In this document: positions 1-11,312 of the stretch, one piece after another
Numbering within the stretch: position 1 is the stretch's first letter
How the letters are laid out: every line of letters begins with the position of its first letter
Origin: Phormidium sp. FACHB-1136
Lineage (GTDB): Bacteria > Cyanobacteriota > Cyanobacteriia > Phormidesmidales > Phormidesmidaceae
Length of the DNA: 64,000 nucleotides
Assembly: GCF_014697375.1 (NCBI RefSeq)
Contig: NZ_JACJRS010000006.1
Span: forward strand, 33,333 to 97,332
Reading direction: 5' to 3'
Position numbers and translations under genes: made by a program
The notes under the pieces: model-generated
Told to the model about the DNA's origin: nothing
The model's input: the letters and a program-made list of their open reading frames with translations, nothing else
Databases searched by the model: none

Positions 1-1844
1 TGAAAATCGGTGAATTTCGGGTCGATGGCCTTCCCGGTGTAGATCATGTGGTCGATGCCGTCGGTGGCTTCTAGGTCGCAGTAGTGGGGGGTAATGGCCT
101 GCATCGACTGTTGCCACTGGTTCCAGGTTTCCCTCAGCAGGTTGTTGATGTAGCTGATGGTTTGGTCGTAGATGGCGCGGGCCTGGTAGATACAGCCGTG
201 CTCCTTATCCATGGCGTTTTGGTAGCGGTGGATCGCCTCACTGGCGGCGGGGCAAGCCTGGGCAAAGTAGGGGAAATGGGCTTCCACTTCGGTTTGCAGA
301 TAGCGCAGCAGGGTTACCTCGGCGTCCACCGTCACCCCCTGCTCTAGGTTGGCGATGCGGTCTTGCAGATCCAGCCACAACTGTTCCACCAGGGCATTGT
401 GAATGGCGGTGGATTGCACGGCTTCGACCACGCTGAGGGCAAGGCGAAACTGGGCCAGCAAATCGGCCTGGATGGCGTGGTTCCGTTCGTCTGAGGATCC
501 GCGAATATCGGAAATGCCGTAGAGCGGATAGACCCCCTCAAACACAATCGGGGCTGGGGGCAACCCCAGGCTCAGCCGCTCAGCCTCCTGCTCAAACCGC
601 CACCGCACTGAGGGGTGAATATTGGTGAACCGATCCCGCACACTGTGGCGCATGGAGGCGGTGAGGGCCGGAATTAGCGTGGTGGCTAGGCTACAGTCGG
701 ACTGGTTAAAGGCGTAGGGCTTGGTGCTGGTGAGCCCCACTAGGCCAAACATCTGGCTGCTGGCTTGGCCGAGGGCCGGGTTGCGCATCACCAAGGGAAT
801 CAGCAGCAGCGATCTGGCCCCCGCTGCTATCAACGCTCGCTCCCCGGACGTACAACAGGCCAAACTCAAATCGGGGATGGTTAATACCTCACCCTGCTCT
901 GTGGCTCGTAGAAAGGACGACCCTTGCAATTCCCCTAGGGTGTAGGTTTGGTTCTGCCAATCGGCCTGATCCAGGGCCGTCCAAAGCTGGGCGCGGTCGT
1001 TTTCGGCGATCAGTAAAAAGCTGTCCTGGGCTCCAAAGATCTGTTTCATCAGGGTATTGGCCTGGGAAAACTGCTCTGTCCCCACCACCGATTCGCGGCC
1101 TACCAATAGGTGAATCAAGGTTCTCGACGTTTCCCGCTCAGTGACATCGGTACCCTCAATCAAAACTTGGCCCTGAATGGTGTAGCGCTGGGGATACAGC
1201 TTGTTCAGCAACCGATTCAGGGGCGATCCCTTCGTTAAAAGCTGGGTGGTCACCTGGGCGGGGGTCGGGCCATCATCGGGCCAGCAATCGCGCAAGCTGG
1301 CTTCCAAATCGGGGGCCATGGCCAGTACCTGAAGCCCCTCCTCGGCGGTGCGTAGCCGCAGTTCAATATGGCGAATTTGTTTAGTTTCGGAATTGGTCAG
1401 CGACACCATCAGCGGCTCGTGGCGCAGGCGTGGGGTAATCCAGGTTTCTGGCCCATAGATACGGCTGAGGAGCGCATGGAGAAAATGCAGTCGAAACCGA
1501 TGGCGCAGCATTCGGGATGCCGATGGCGTTAACCAAGTCAGGTCTTGCATGGGCACAGGATGGGCGGTGGGGCCAAGCCCGGTGAGGCGACCAAAATAAT
1601 CATTGGCGAACACAATCCGGTTGGCCTGGGGTTCGCCATTGAGGCGAGTGCTCACCTCCACCACCGCCACCACCAGTTGGCTATGGTGTTGCAGCAGGTT
1701 AAACCAGGCTGGGGCCGATCCCTCCGTGGTTAGCAGCGGACTTCCCTCCGGGGACACCCACACCGAGCCATCGATCCTAGGAGAAATCGGTTCCCCAAGA
1801 TCCTGGTCTGTAGTCTCTAGACCGGGCAAAAATTCCGTAGCCAT
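1..1844 (-). CDS. GAF-domain sensory protein, 3' end outside window
   Basis: The frame is open from an ATG through 614 codons and runs off the left edge, so the C-terminus is missing. About residues 40-130 look PAS-like (a hydrophobic stretch around LVVAVVEV, then IVFANDYFGRLTG). About residues 265-400 resemble a GAF domain. Further on comes the motif ISDIRGSSDERN, which I associate with a cyanobacterial and bacteroidete family of large GAF proteins. No kinase, cyclase or DNA-binding motif is visible in the part present. The ligand is unknown and the role is probably cytoplasmic sensing. The start codon has only a weak purine stretch (GGGAAAG) upstream. It is divergent from ffh across a 0.5 kb gap. 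The GAF call is by general pattern and is moderately secure. Confidence 0.7.
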   Translation of the reverse strand, partial: MATEFLPGLETTDQDLGEPISPRIDGSVWVSPEGSPLLTTEGSAPAWFNLLQHHSQLVVAVVEVSTRLNGEPQANRIVFANDYFGRLTGLGPTAHPVPMQDLTWLTPSASRMLRHRFRLHFLHALLSRIYGPETWITPRLRHEPLMVSLTNSETKQIRHIELRLRTAEEGLQVLAMAPDLEASLRDCWPDDGPTPAQVTTQLLTKGSPLNRLLNKLYPQRYTIQGQVLIEGTDVTERETSRTLIHLLVGRESVVGTEQFSQANTLMKQIFGAQDSFLLIAENDRAQLWTALDQADWQNQTYTLGELQGSSFLRATEQGEVLTIPDLSLACCTSGERALIAAGARSLLLIPLVMRNPALGQASSQMFGLVGLTSTKPYAFNQSDCSLATTLIPALTASMRHSVRDRFTNIHPSVRWRFEQEAERLSLGLPPAPIVFEGVYPLYGISDIRGSSDERNHAIQADLLAQFRLALSVVEAVQSTAIHNALVEQLWLDLQDRIANLEQGVTVDAEVTLLRYLQTEVEAHFPYFAQACPAASEAIHRYQNAMDKEHGCIYQARAIYDQTISYINNLLRETWNQWQQSMQAITPHYCDLEATDGIDHMIYTGKAIDPKFTDF

Positions 1845-2355
1845 AGCACTTTCCCGAACGACACCCTAAACACTCATACAGATCTTCCTGATGGAATTCC
1901 GTACATCATCAACCTATCGTTGTACCTAAGATCCCAGCTAGGTCGGCTTAGGTTCCCCATTCAGTTGGGGATCTTTGCCTTAGCATCGCAAGCGCAGCCG
2001 GGATTAAACGGGCTCGTAAACAACGACAGGTCAATCAGAATGTAGTGAGATGCACAATTGGGTTGAACGACCCCTCAAAATCTTGGGACAACCCCTGTAT
2101 CTCTTAGTGTGCCCCGGAATGGGGCGTAATAGAATCTGGGCTTGATAAATGTCGATAAAGATATAAGGTTTCCCAATCGATAAATTGGGCGATTGCACCA
2201 TCAGCCAGCAAAGCGGTTGCCGATCCAGTCGCAGGGCCAGCCCAGGGGCCGATGTATCGGCCAGCGCCAATTCAGGGGGGTAGACCGTTTACAATAGAAA
2301 ATCGGCCCTGCGGCTGTCGTTGATTGTTCATTTTCTAAAAAGTCCCTAACCTGCC
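1845..2355. other. 511-bp intergenic region between divergent genes
   Basis: This region must hold the promoters of both the GAF-domain gene and ffh, but no clear -35/-10 pair stands out. It contains one protein-like minus-strand frame without an ATG, listed separately. Just upstream of ffh the sequence is AT-rich (positions 2325-2350). No RNA gene was recognised. Confidence 0.5.
2031..2285 (-). pseudogene. Possible gene remnant, no ATG
   Basis: The stop-free frame reads like a real soluble protein fragment (for example LRLDRQPLCWLMVQSP followed by IGKPYIFIDIY), but it begins directly after an in-frame stop and has no ATG, only a TTG. It has no recognisable family. It may be a decayed gene or chance. 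The support is its natural-looking amino-acid composition in an otherwise gene-free gap. Confidence 0.25.
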
Positions 2356-3846
2356 ATGTTTGAAGCCCTGTCGGAACGCCTTGAGTCGGCCTGGAAGAGC
2401 CTGCGCGGCCAAGACAAAATTAGCGAAACCAACATCAACGATGCCCTGCGGGAAGTGCGGCGGGCGTTGCTGGAGGCGGACGTTAACCTTCAGGTGATCA
2501 AAGATTTCATCGCTGAGGTCAAGGAACAGGCTTTAGGCGCTGAGGTGGTCAAAGGGATCAGTCCCGATCAGCAGTTCATCAAAATTGTCCACGACGAACT
2601 GGTGCGGCTGATGGGCGACACCAACGTTCCCCTAGCCAGTACCGAAAAGAAACCCACCGTTGTCCTAATGGCAGGCTTGCAAGGGACAGGGAAAACCACC
2701 GCTACGGCCAAACTAGCCCTGCACCTGCGCAAGGAAAACCGCAGCACGATGCTGGTGGCCACGGACGTGTACCGTCCGGCGGCGGTAGATCAGCTGATCA
2801 CCCTGGGCAAGCAAATTAACGTGCCCGTGTTTGAACTGGGCACCGAGGCAAATCCAGTAGACATCGCCCGCCAGGGGCTAGAACGGGCCAGGGCCGAGGG
2901 CGTGGACACCGTGATTGTGGACACGGCGGGCCGCTTGCAGATTGACCCCAAAATGATGGCGGAATTGGCCGACATCAAAACCGCCATCCAGCCCGATGAG
3001 GTGCTGCTGGTGGTGGATGCCATGACCGGGCAAGAGGCCGCCAACCTCACCCGCACCTTCCACGACCAAATCGGCATCACCGGGGCTATTCTCACCAAAA
3101 TGGACGGCGATGCACGGGGCGGGGCAGCTCTTTCCGTGCGGCAAATTTCCGGCCAACCGATCAAATTTGTGGGGGTGGGCGAAAAAGTTGAAGCCCTGCA
3201 ACCCTTCTACCCCGACCGCATGGCTTCCCGCATTTTGGGCATGGGCGACGTGCTCACCCTGGTGGAAAAGGCCCAGGAAGCGGTGGACATTGCCGACGCC
3301 GAAAAGCTGACCAAAAAAATCCTGGAAGCCGAATTTGATTTTGATGACTTCCTCAAGCAAATGCGCTTTATGAAGAGCATGGGTTCCCTGGGCAGCATCA
3401 TGAAGCTGATTCCCGGCATGGGCAAACAAATTTCCGGCGAAATGCTGGAACAGGGCGAAGTTCAGCTCAAACGCTGCGAAGCCATGATCAACTCCATGAC
3501 GCGGGAGGAGCGCAAGAACCCCAACCTGCTCTCCGGTTCCCCCAGTCGCCGCCGCCGCATTGCCGCTGGGTCTGGCCACCAAGAAAAAGAGGTCTCCAAG
3601 CTGATTACCGATTTCACCAAAATGCGCACCATGATGCAGCAAATGGGGCGCGGTGGGGGCTTCCCCGGCATGGGGGGAATGCCGGGTATGGGTGGCGGAA
3701 TGCCTGGTATGGGTGGCGGAATGCCCGGTATGGGGGGAATGCCCGGAATGCCCGGTATGGGCGGTGGGGCTATGCCCGGTTTCCGTGCCCCCAGTAACAA
3801 AAAACAGAAAAAACAAAAGAAGAAAAAAGGCTTCGGACAGCTTTAG
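2356..3846 (+). CDS. ffh: Signal recognition particle protein Ffh (SRP54)
   Basis: Ffh is the GTPase that, with SRP RNA, binds hydrophobic signal sequences on nascent chains and docks with FtsY to deliver them to the translocon. At 496 residues it is near the family norm of about 450-490. The N domain covers about 1-90. The G domain has G1 GLQGTGKTT at 107-115, DTAGRLQ near 187 and TKMDGDARGG near 246. The methionine-rich M domain follows from about 320, with MRFMKSMGSLGSIMKLIPGMG. The C-terminus carries a low-complexity tail of MGG/MPGMGGG repeats (about 435-475) and then a lysine-rich end. The tail is longer than I expect for bacterial Ffh. The family call is secure. Confidence 0.97.
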   Translation: MFEALSERLESAWKSLRGQDKISETNINDALREVRRALLEADVNLQVIKDFIAEVKEQALGAEVVKGISPDQQFIKIVHDELVRLMGDTNVPLASTEKKPTVVLMAGLQGTGKTTATAKLALHLRKENRSTMLVATDVYRPAAVDQLITLGKQINVPVFELGTEANPVDIARQGLERARAEGVDTVIVDTAGRLQIDPKMMAELADIKTAIQPDEVLLVVDAMTGQEAANLTRTFHDQIGITGAILTKMDGDARGGAALSVRQISGQPIKFVGVGEKVEALQPFYPDRMASRILGMGDVLTLVEKAQEAVDIADAEKLTKKILEAEFDFDDFLKQMRFMKSMGSLGSIMKLIPGMGKQISGEMLEQGEVQLKRCEAMINSMTREERKNPNLLSGSPSRRRRIAAGSGHQEKEVSKLITDFTKMRTMMQQMGRGGGFPGMGGMPGMGGGMPGMGGGMPGMGGMPGMPGMGGGAMPGFRAPSNKKQKKQKKKKGFGQL

Positions 3847-3900
3847 CCGCGATTATCGGGTTCGTCTCGATGTTTGGCGTCGGCCAGGTCAGGGTATTGT

Positions 3901-4359
3901 TTAGCGACCCTTGGCCACAATGTCCGCTAGCTCTGCCTCAATGGCCTTGGTGCTGATGGCAATTTCGTAGAGTGACACCAGCAACGACGCCACCAGCAGC
4001 ACGAGGGCCGACCCAAACAACACCTCCGCTAACCGAAGCTGATCCACAAACAGCGAAAACATCGACAGGGTGCAGAAGATAAAGCTGGATACCCCCAACG
4101 CCTGCATCAACCGAATTAGGGCAATGCGGCGGCGCAGGTTGGTAATTTGCTTTTGCACCATCGCCTCAAAATAGTCTCGCTCGGAACTGTGCAGTTGCCG
4201 AATCAGTTGGGCCAGCACCAAAAAACGGTTGGTATAGGCCAACAGCAGCAGGGAAATGGCGGGAAACAGCAGGGCCGGGGTGGTGAGGGTGAGTTCCATG
4301 GCGGAGGGAATCCCTGACAAGAAAAATCCCTTCCAAAAGAAAGGAGAGAATACAGTCAT
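3901..4359 (-). CDS. DUF2721 membrane protein
   Basis: This 152-residue protein has a hydrophobic N-terminal segment (about 20-45, LLFPAISLLLLAYTNRFL), a charged middle (RDYFEAMVQKQ, NLRRRIALIR) and two more hydrophobic segments towards the C-terminus. The order of segments matches DUF2721 membrane proteins of unknown function. I chose the ATG at 4359 because AAGGAGAG sits about 6-8 bases upstream. The internal ATG at 4299 would keep the whole DUF2721 core but has no ribosome binding site. It is convergent with ffh, about 55 bases away. No function can be assigned. Confidence 0.8.
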   Translation of the reverse strand: MTVFSPFFWKGFFLSGIPSAMELTLTTPALLFPAISLLLLAYTNRFLVLAQLIRQLHSSERDYFEAMVQKQITNLRRRIALIRLMQALGVSSFIFCTLSMFSLFVDQLRLAEVLFGSALVLLVASLLVSLYEIAISTKAIEAELADIVAKGR

Positions 4360-4890
4360 GCATCCTCTCCTTAGATTATGAGCCAGACAATATTCGTCAG
4401 ACCGTTGTGGGTGTGGTGCATTGCTTCGCATTGGTGCTAGCCTCGCTTTCGGGAGGCGCGGATGGGTTGGCGCAGCGTACCCCCTGCGGGCTAAGCCTTT
4501 GATGCATTACGCTGGGGTCTAATACCAAATCCGAATTGGATAACCCCGATTCCCAGCCCAGCAAACCCTAGGGGCGAGGTTTCCTCGCCTGCTGATACCA
4601 GGGGCAAACAAGCCAGATGCAGTCTAATGCATCCTCCTGGCCTGGATCTCGGCACCTGGGCGCATTGCCGGAACGCATGGTCAGGGCACATGGTCAGGGC
4701 GCATGAATCAAGGGTGGGTAGCCCTTGGTAGACTAAACACTAGCGGCCCTAGGGTGAAGGTGTCGTGGGCGGCTGGTTGGCTGGATGCCCAGTTTGCTCG
4801 TGGTGGGCGATGGCTACCCCACGGTGAGACGTGGTTGTCTCCTGTGATGGGAATCGGTCGGGTTTGTGTTCTCTCTGGCAATGGTGCGCA
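4360..4890. other. 531-bp intergenic region with short repeats
   Basis: No convincing gene is present. Between 4420 and 4520 there are GC-rich imperfect repeats containing GTGCATTGCTTCGCATTGG and GATGCATTACGCT, of the kind dispersed through cyanobacterial genomes. A palindrome of the GGCGAGG family lies at 4571-4589. Near 4676-4705 a short direct repeat (CATGGTCAGGGC, twice) precedes the kinase gene. Promoters for both flanking genes should lie here but are not evident. Confidence 0.5.
4571..4589. repeat. REP-like palindrome, GGCGAGG family, copy 1
   Basis: The core reads GGGGCGAGGTTTCCTCGCC, a perfect short inverted repeat. Related copies occur near 6860, 11141 and 13633, always between genes. 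It could form a hairpin in RNA or DNA. Confidence 0.6.
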
Positions 4891-5565
4891 ATGAACGTAT
4901 TGGTGATTGATGTTGGTGGTAGCAACGTCAAAATTTTGGCGACGGGGCAGGAGCAATCCCGCAAATTTCCGTCGGGGACGAGTCTGACGCCCCAGTTGAT
5001 GGTGGCGGGGGTGAAGGAACTGGCGGCGGACTGGGCCTACGACGTGATCACCCTGGGCTATCCGGGGGTGGTGCGCCAGGGGCAAATTGTGCGCGAACCC
5101 CAAAACCTGGCTCCGGGCTGGGTGGGGTTTGATTTTGAATCGGCCTTTGGCAAGCCTGTGCGGTTGCTGAATGATGCGGCGATGCAGGCGCTCGGCGGCT
5201 ATGAAGGCGGCACGATGTTGTTTTTGGGCCTGGGGACGGGGCTGGGGTCGGCGTTGGTGGTGGAAGGGGTGGTGGTGCCGCTGGAATTGGCCCACCTACC
5301 CTACAAAAAAGGCACCTACGAAACCTATTTGGGCAAGCGGGGGCTGGCTCGCCTGGGCAAGAAAAAATGGCGCAATCACGTAGATATTTGCGTGAGCTAC
5401 TTTATGGCGGCCCTGCAACTGGATGATGTGGTGCTGGGCGGTGGCCAAGTCAAAGAGCTGAAGCAGCTACCCCCTGGTTGTCGGGCGGGGCAAAATAGTA
5501 ACGCTTTTTTAGGCGGTTTTCGCCTGTGGGAAACCGATAAAACGGCGCTCCACTTGGCTTCTTAA
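4891..5565 (+). CDS. ROK-family sugar kinase, polyphosphate glucokinase-like
   Basis: This 224-residue protein begins MNVLVIDVGGSNVKI, the phosphate-1 motif of ROK/ASKHA kinases. It continues with the ROK pattern LLNDAAMQALGGYEGG (active-site Asp in LNDA) and the phosphate-2 motif FLGLGTGLGSALV. This short form resembles bacterial polyphosphate/ATP glucokinases (PpgK-type, about 240-270 residues) that make glucose-6-phosphate. The zinc-binding motif typical of ROK repressors is absent and there is no N-terminal DNA-binding domain, so it should be an enzyme rather than a regulator. The ATG at 4891 fits the family start; an upstream in-frame GTG would add 20 unrelated residues. Phosphate donor and sugar are inferred. 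Confidence 0.8.
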   Translation: MNVLVIDVGGSNVKILATGQEQSRKFPSGTSLTPQLMVAGVKELAADWAYDVITLGYPGVVRQGQIVREPQNLAPGWVGFDFESAFGKPVRLLNDAAMQALGGYEGGTMLFLGLGTGLGSALVVEGVVVPLELAHLPYKKGTYETYLGKRGLARLGKKKWRNHVDICVSYFMAALQLDDVVLGGGQVKELKQLPPGCRAGQNSNAFLGGFRLWETDKTALHLAS

Positions 5566-5666
5566 AATGTCCATAGCCTCTAACCTGGCCCCGTTAAGGT
5601 TGAAGACTTGCCCATGGCCTAAGCTGTCGTACTAGGCTGGTGTCTGTTGCCAATGTTCCTAACGCC

Positions 5667-6833
5667 ATGGATTTTAACCACTTGCACCTCTATGTCGATG
5701 ATGTAGCGGGTTGGTGTGATCGCTTCGTTCAGCACTGGGGTGGGCAGGCTAAGGCCGTGCATCCCTCCGTGGCTGAGCACACGGCCTTGGTGTATGTGGG
5801 ATCGGTTCCGGTGCTGATCAGTGCTCCCCAACAGCCGGGGGACGGGGTGGCCGATTACCTCTGTCAGCATCCGATGGGGGTGGGCGATCTGGCCTTTTGG
5901 GTGCCGGATCTGGAAATGGCCCTAGCGCGGTTGGTAGCCCACGGGGGACAAGTTCTCACGCCAATTACCGAGGAACCCAATGGGCGCTGGTGCCAGGTGC
6001 GAGGCTGGGGCCACTTGCGCCACACCCTCGTGCAGTCGGAGCGACCCATGGCCTGGGTACCGGGGGCGCTGGCTCAGGATTCAAGGCCGGAATCTTCAGT
6101 GGCACCAACCCCAACGTTGCCCAGCCCCGCCCTGCAAGCCTCAGTACCTCAAACCCAAACTCAAACTCAAACTCAAACGCCAGAACGCTCCACAGTCCAT
6201 CGATTACCGATTAGCCACATTGATCATGGGGTGATCAATGTGCCAGCGGGGCAAATGGCGGCGGCGGTGGATTGGTACGCGCAGCAGTTTGGGTTTCAGC
6301 CCCAACAGCGGTTTGTTATCCATACGCCTTGGTCGGGGTTGCGCAGCCAGGTGCTCATCCATCCCCAGGGTGGAGCGACCCTGCCGATTAACGAACCCGC
6401 CACCGCCAACTCGCAAATTCAGGAATTTTTGGATTGGAACCGTGGCCCTGGGGTGCAGCATGTAGCCCTGCACACGGAGGATATTGTGCAGACGGTGCAG
6501 CGCCTGAAAGCCCTGGAGGTGATCTTTTTAGACGTGCCCCAGGGCTACTACCATTCCTTGGCCCAACGACCGGGCGATGGGGGGATTGAGGCGGATTGGG
6601 TGCGGCTTCAGATTTTGGCCGATTGGGACGACGACACTCCCCAGGCCAAGCTCCTGCAAACCTTCACCCAACCGATTTTTCCCATCCCTACCCTGTTTTT
6701 TGAGATCATTCAACGCCAAAAAAGTTGGGCCAACCAGCGGCCTATCATCGCCCAAGGGTTTGGGGAACGCAACTTTCAAGCGCTGTTTGAGGCCATTGAA
6801 CGGGAACAACGCAAACGGGGCAGCTTGGCCTAA
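5667..6833 (+). CDS. hpd: 4-Hydroxyphenylpyruvate dioxygenase
   Basis: HPPD converts 4-hydroxyphenylpyruvate to homogentisate with a non-haem Fe(II), feeding tyrosine breakdown and, in cyanobacteria, tocopherol synthesis. The 388-residue product has two vicinal-oxygen-chelate domains. The C-terminal one carries the iron ligands: His in HIDHGVINV, His in VQHVALHT and Glu in LFFEIIQRQ. The start at MDFNHLHLYV matches the family. An earlier GTG at 5640 is possible, but neither start has a good ribosome binding site. The inter-domain linker (about 135-180) is extended, Pro/Ser-rich and contains a run of Thr-Gln repeats encoded by CTCAAA units. Confidence 0.92.
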   Translation: MDFNHLHLYVDDVAGWCDRFVQHWGGQAKAVHPSVAEHTALVYVGSVPVLISAPQQPGDGVADYLCQHPMGVGDLAFWVPDLEMALARLVAHGGQVLTPITEEPNGRWCQVRGWGHLRHTLVQSERPMAWVPGALAQDSRPESSVAPTPTLPSPALQASVPQTQTQTQTQTPERSTVHRLPISHIDHGVINVPAGQMAAAVDWYAQQFGFQPQQRFVIHTPWSGLRSQVLIHPQGGATLPINEPATANSQIQEFLDWNRGPGVQHVALHTEDIVQTVQRLKALEVIFLDVPQGYYHSLAQRPGDGGIEADWVRLQILADWDDDTPQAKLLQTFTQPIFPIPTLFFEIIQRQKSWANQRPIIAQGFGERNFQALFEAIEREQRKRGSLA

Positions 6834-6859
6834 TCTGGTTTTGGGATACAGGAACCCCA

Positions 6860-6882
6860 GGGCGAGGAGACCTCGCCCCTAC
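6860..6882. repeat. REP-like palindrome, GGCGAGG family, copy 2
   Basis: The core is GGGCGAGGAGACCTCGCCC followed by CTAC. It lies between the convergent hpd and glycosidase genes, where it could act as a bidirectional stem-loop. It shares core and flank with the copies near 4571, 11141 and 13633. Confidence 0.65.
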
Positions 6883-6920
6883 AGGGGGATGGGGTGTGGG
6901 TGGAACGTACCGCCGTTGGG

Positions 6921-9656
<2,736 letters not shown>

Positions 9657-9888
9657 ATCCTGGGGGCTAAGGAAAGGCCACCGACAAACCCCATCGGCGG
9701 CCTAACGGACGACCTGACCATGGGGATCAATCAAGGGTGGCTAAAGCAGTTATACGGCATTCCCCTAGGGTTTGGGCGGTCGTGGTGATCACAGTTCATA
9801 GTTCGTTGTTCACAGTTCGTTTCTAGAGTTCGTTTCTAAAGCCAGGGATAATGGGCTCAATCACAGACTTGGCGCAGGGAGAGGAACG

Positions 9889-10722
9889 ATGGCAAAGGAT
9901 ATTCGGCTGCTAGTGTTAGACATTGACGGCACCCTAGCGGGGGAATCCAACCAAATTTCGCCACGGGTGTTGACGGCCATTCAGGAAGTCCAAGGGCGTG
10001 GCATTGCCGTGGCCATTGCCACGGGGCGCATGTATCAGGCGGCTCTGCGGTTTCACCAAGCCGTGGAATCTACCCTGCCGCTGATGGCCTACCAAGGCGC
10101 GTTCATCAAATGTCCCCGTACCGACACCCTACACCGCCACACCCCCCTCCCCCGTGCCCTCGCCCTCGATCTGCTGGCCTACCTCGCTCCCATGGAAGCT
10201 CAGCAGGATTTGTCGATTCACCTCTACATCGACGACCAACTCCATGTGCGGGCCGTCATCGAAGATACCCAAGCCTACGCGGAACGGTCGGGGGTTGACC
10301 CCTTAGCGGTGGGGGATTTAGCCACGTTGATGCATCGCCAGAACCACCTTGAAACCACCAAATTGCTGGCCCTCAGCGGCAATACTGCGTTGATTAGCCA
10401 AATTTTGGCCGATTTAGAGCAGCGCTACGCCAGCGATGACCTCTACCTCACCCGTTCGGTGGATTACTTCGTGGAGGCCACCCATCCCCTGGCCAACAAA
10501 GGCGAGGCGGTGCGCTTTGTGGCGGAGGATCTGCTCGACCTCAAGCCTGACCAGGTGATGACCGTGGGCGACAACTTCAACGATCTAGAAATGTTGCGCT
10601 ATGCCGGGGTGGGGGTGGCCATGGGCGAGGCGCCGATTCCGGTGCAGCAGGCGGCGGACTGGGTGGCCCCCGGCGTGGAGGAAGACGGGGTGGCCGTGGC
10701 CATCGAGCAGTTTTTGCTATAG
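9889..10722 (+). CDS. Cof-type HAD-IIB phosphatase
   Basis: This 277-residue haloacid dehalogenase-superfamily phosphatase has motif I LLVLDIDGTLAGE (nucleophile and acid Asp) at residues 8-20, motif II ATGRM, a IIB-type cap, and motif IV VMTVGDNFNDLEMLRYAGVGVAMG near the C-terminus. The Lys of motif III lies in HPLANKGEAVRF. Members dephosphorylate sugar phosphates, FMN or pyridoxal phosphate, and the sequence does not show which. GGAGAGGAACG precedes the ATG, a good ribosome binding site. The upstream spacer contains four AGTTCGTT-like direct repeats (about 9790-9840). Confidence 0.88.
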   Translation: MAKDIRLLVLDIDGTLAGESNQISPRVLTAIQEVQGRGIAVAIATGRMYQAALRFHQAVESTLPLMAYQGAFIKCPRTDTLHRHTPLPRALALDLLAYLAPMEAQQDLSIHLYIDDQLHVRAVIEDTQAYAERSGVDPLAVGDLATLMHRQNHLETTKLLALSGNTALISQILADLEQRYASDDLYLTRSVDYFVEATHPLANKGEAVRFVAEDLLDLKPDQVMTVGDNFNDLEMLRYAGVGVAMGEAPIPVQQAADWVAPGVEEDGVAVAIEQFLL

Positions 10723-10825
10723 CCCACCCGTCACCGCTGGCCATTTGGCAAGGGTGGATCCCCTGCCGCCGATCCTGTCGAACCTTTGCTAAGCTAGTTA
10801 AAGTTTTAGGTAAGGATGCTTAACT

Positions 10826-10996
10826 ATGCCCTACACCACTGAAGAAGGCGGACGCCTGAATAACTTCGCCAACGAGCCCAAAATGTATGAGGCGGAACCC
10901 CCCACGGCTAACCAAAAGCGCAACTACATCATCCTGGGCGGTCTGGCGGCGGCGCTGGTGGTAGGGCTGTTTGTGGTAGCCATCTCCGTTTCGTAA
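10826..10996 (+). CDS. psb34: Psb34-like photosystem II assembly / light-harvesting-like protein
   Basis: This 56-residue ORF begins MPYTTEEGGRLNNFANEP and ends with one transmembrane helix (about 34-54, ILGGLAAALVVGLFVVAI). The soluble N-terminus with its NFA.EP signature, followed by a single helix, matches the small cyanobacterial thylakoid protein first listed as ssl1498 and now called Psb34. It associates with photosystem II assembly intermediates and competes with high-light-inducible proteins. The short length is normal. TAAGGATG sits 5' of the ATG, and a strong terminator hairpin follows, so it is probably a single-gene transcript. Confidence 0.85.
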   Translation: MPYTTEEGGRLNNFANEPKMYEAEPPTANQKRNYIILGGLAAALVVGLFVVAISVS

Positions 10997-11033
10997 TCGC
11001 CAGGGGTCTCGACCCTTGAACCTGATCAATACG

Positions 11034-11077
11034 ACGCAAAAGGGGGCAAGTCCTAGGGGAGTTGCCCTCTTTTGCGT
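11034..11077 (+). terminator. Hairpin terminator after psb34
   Basis: The arms ACGCAAAAGGGGGCAA and TTGCCCTCTTTTGCGT pair over 16 positions with one G-T wobble around a 12-base loop. It begins 38 bases after the psb34 stop. It lacks a long U-tract after the stem, but the 3' arm itself contains TCTTTT. Confidence 0.7.
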
Positions 11078-11138
11078 GGCGTGATTGGGCTGCGTGGGAG
11101 GATGTTGCCCTGGTTGACCGACCAACGATTCTGCGCTG

Positions 11139-11198
11139 GACGAGGAGACCTCGCCCCTACCGTCTGGAGATAATGGTAGGGGTCAGGTCTCCTGACCC
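11139..11198. repeat. Double REP-like palindrome, GGCGAGG family, copy 3
   Basis: Two related palindromes (CGAGGAGACCTCG, then GTCAGGTCTCCTGAC) face each other with CCCCTACC and GGTAGGGG arms, making an imperfect inverted repeat of about 23-base arms. It lies between psb34 and the helicase-like gene. Confidence 0.6.
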
Positions 11199-11312
11199 GT
11201 TGACGCATCTGGGTGCTGAGCAGGGTTGTCCGTCCAGTCATCTTTTGCCTTGGGGTATGGTGATCTTTATAGATCCGATCCTCGGTTTCGTTCCTCGGTT
11301 TCGTTCCTCGGT

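Noticed and set aside
2036..2060. GTGAGATGCACAATTG, similar to GTGAGATGCACAGTTG near 63438
   Set aside because: Only about 16 bases match and the flanks differ, so it is too short to call a repeat family from two instances.
2878..3816. A 312-codon open frame antisense to ffh with His/Thr/Gly repeats
   Set aside because: The repeats are just the complement of the MGGMPGMGGG tail of Ffh.
4708..5295. Minus-strand frame rich in His/Arg/Gln opposite the ROK kinase
   Set aside because: Shadow of the kinase gene, with no natural composition.
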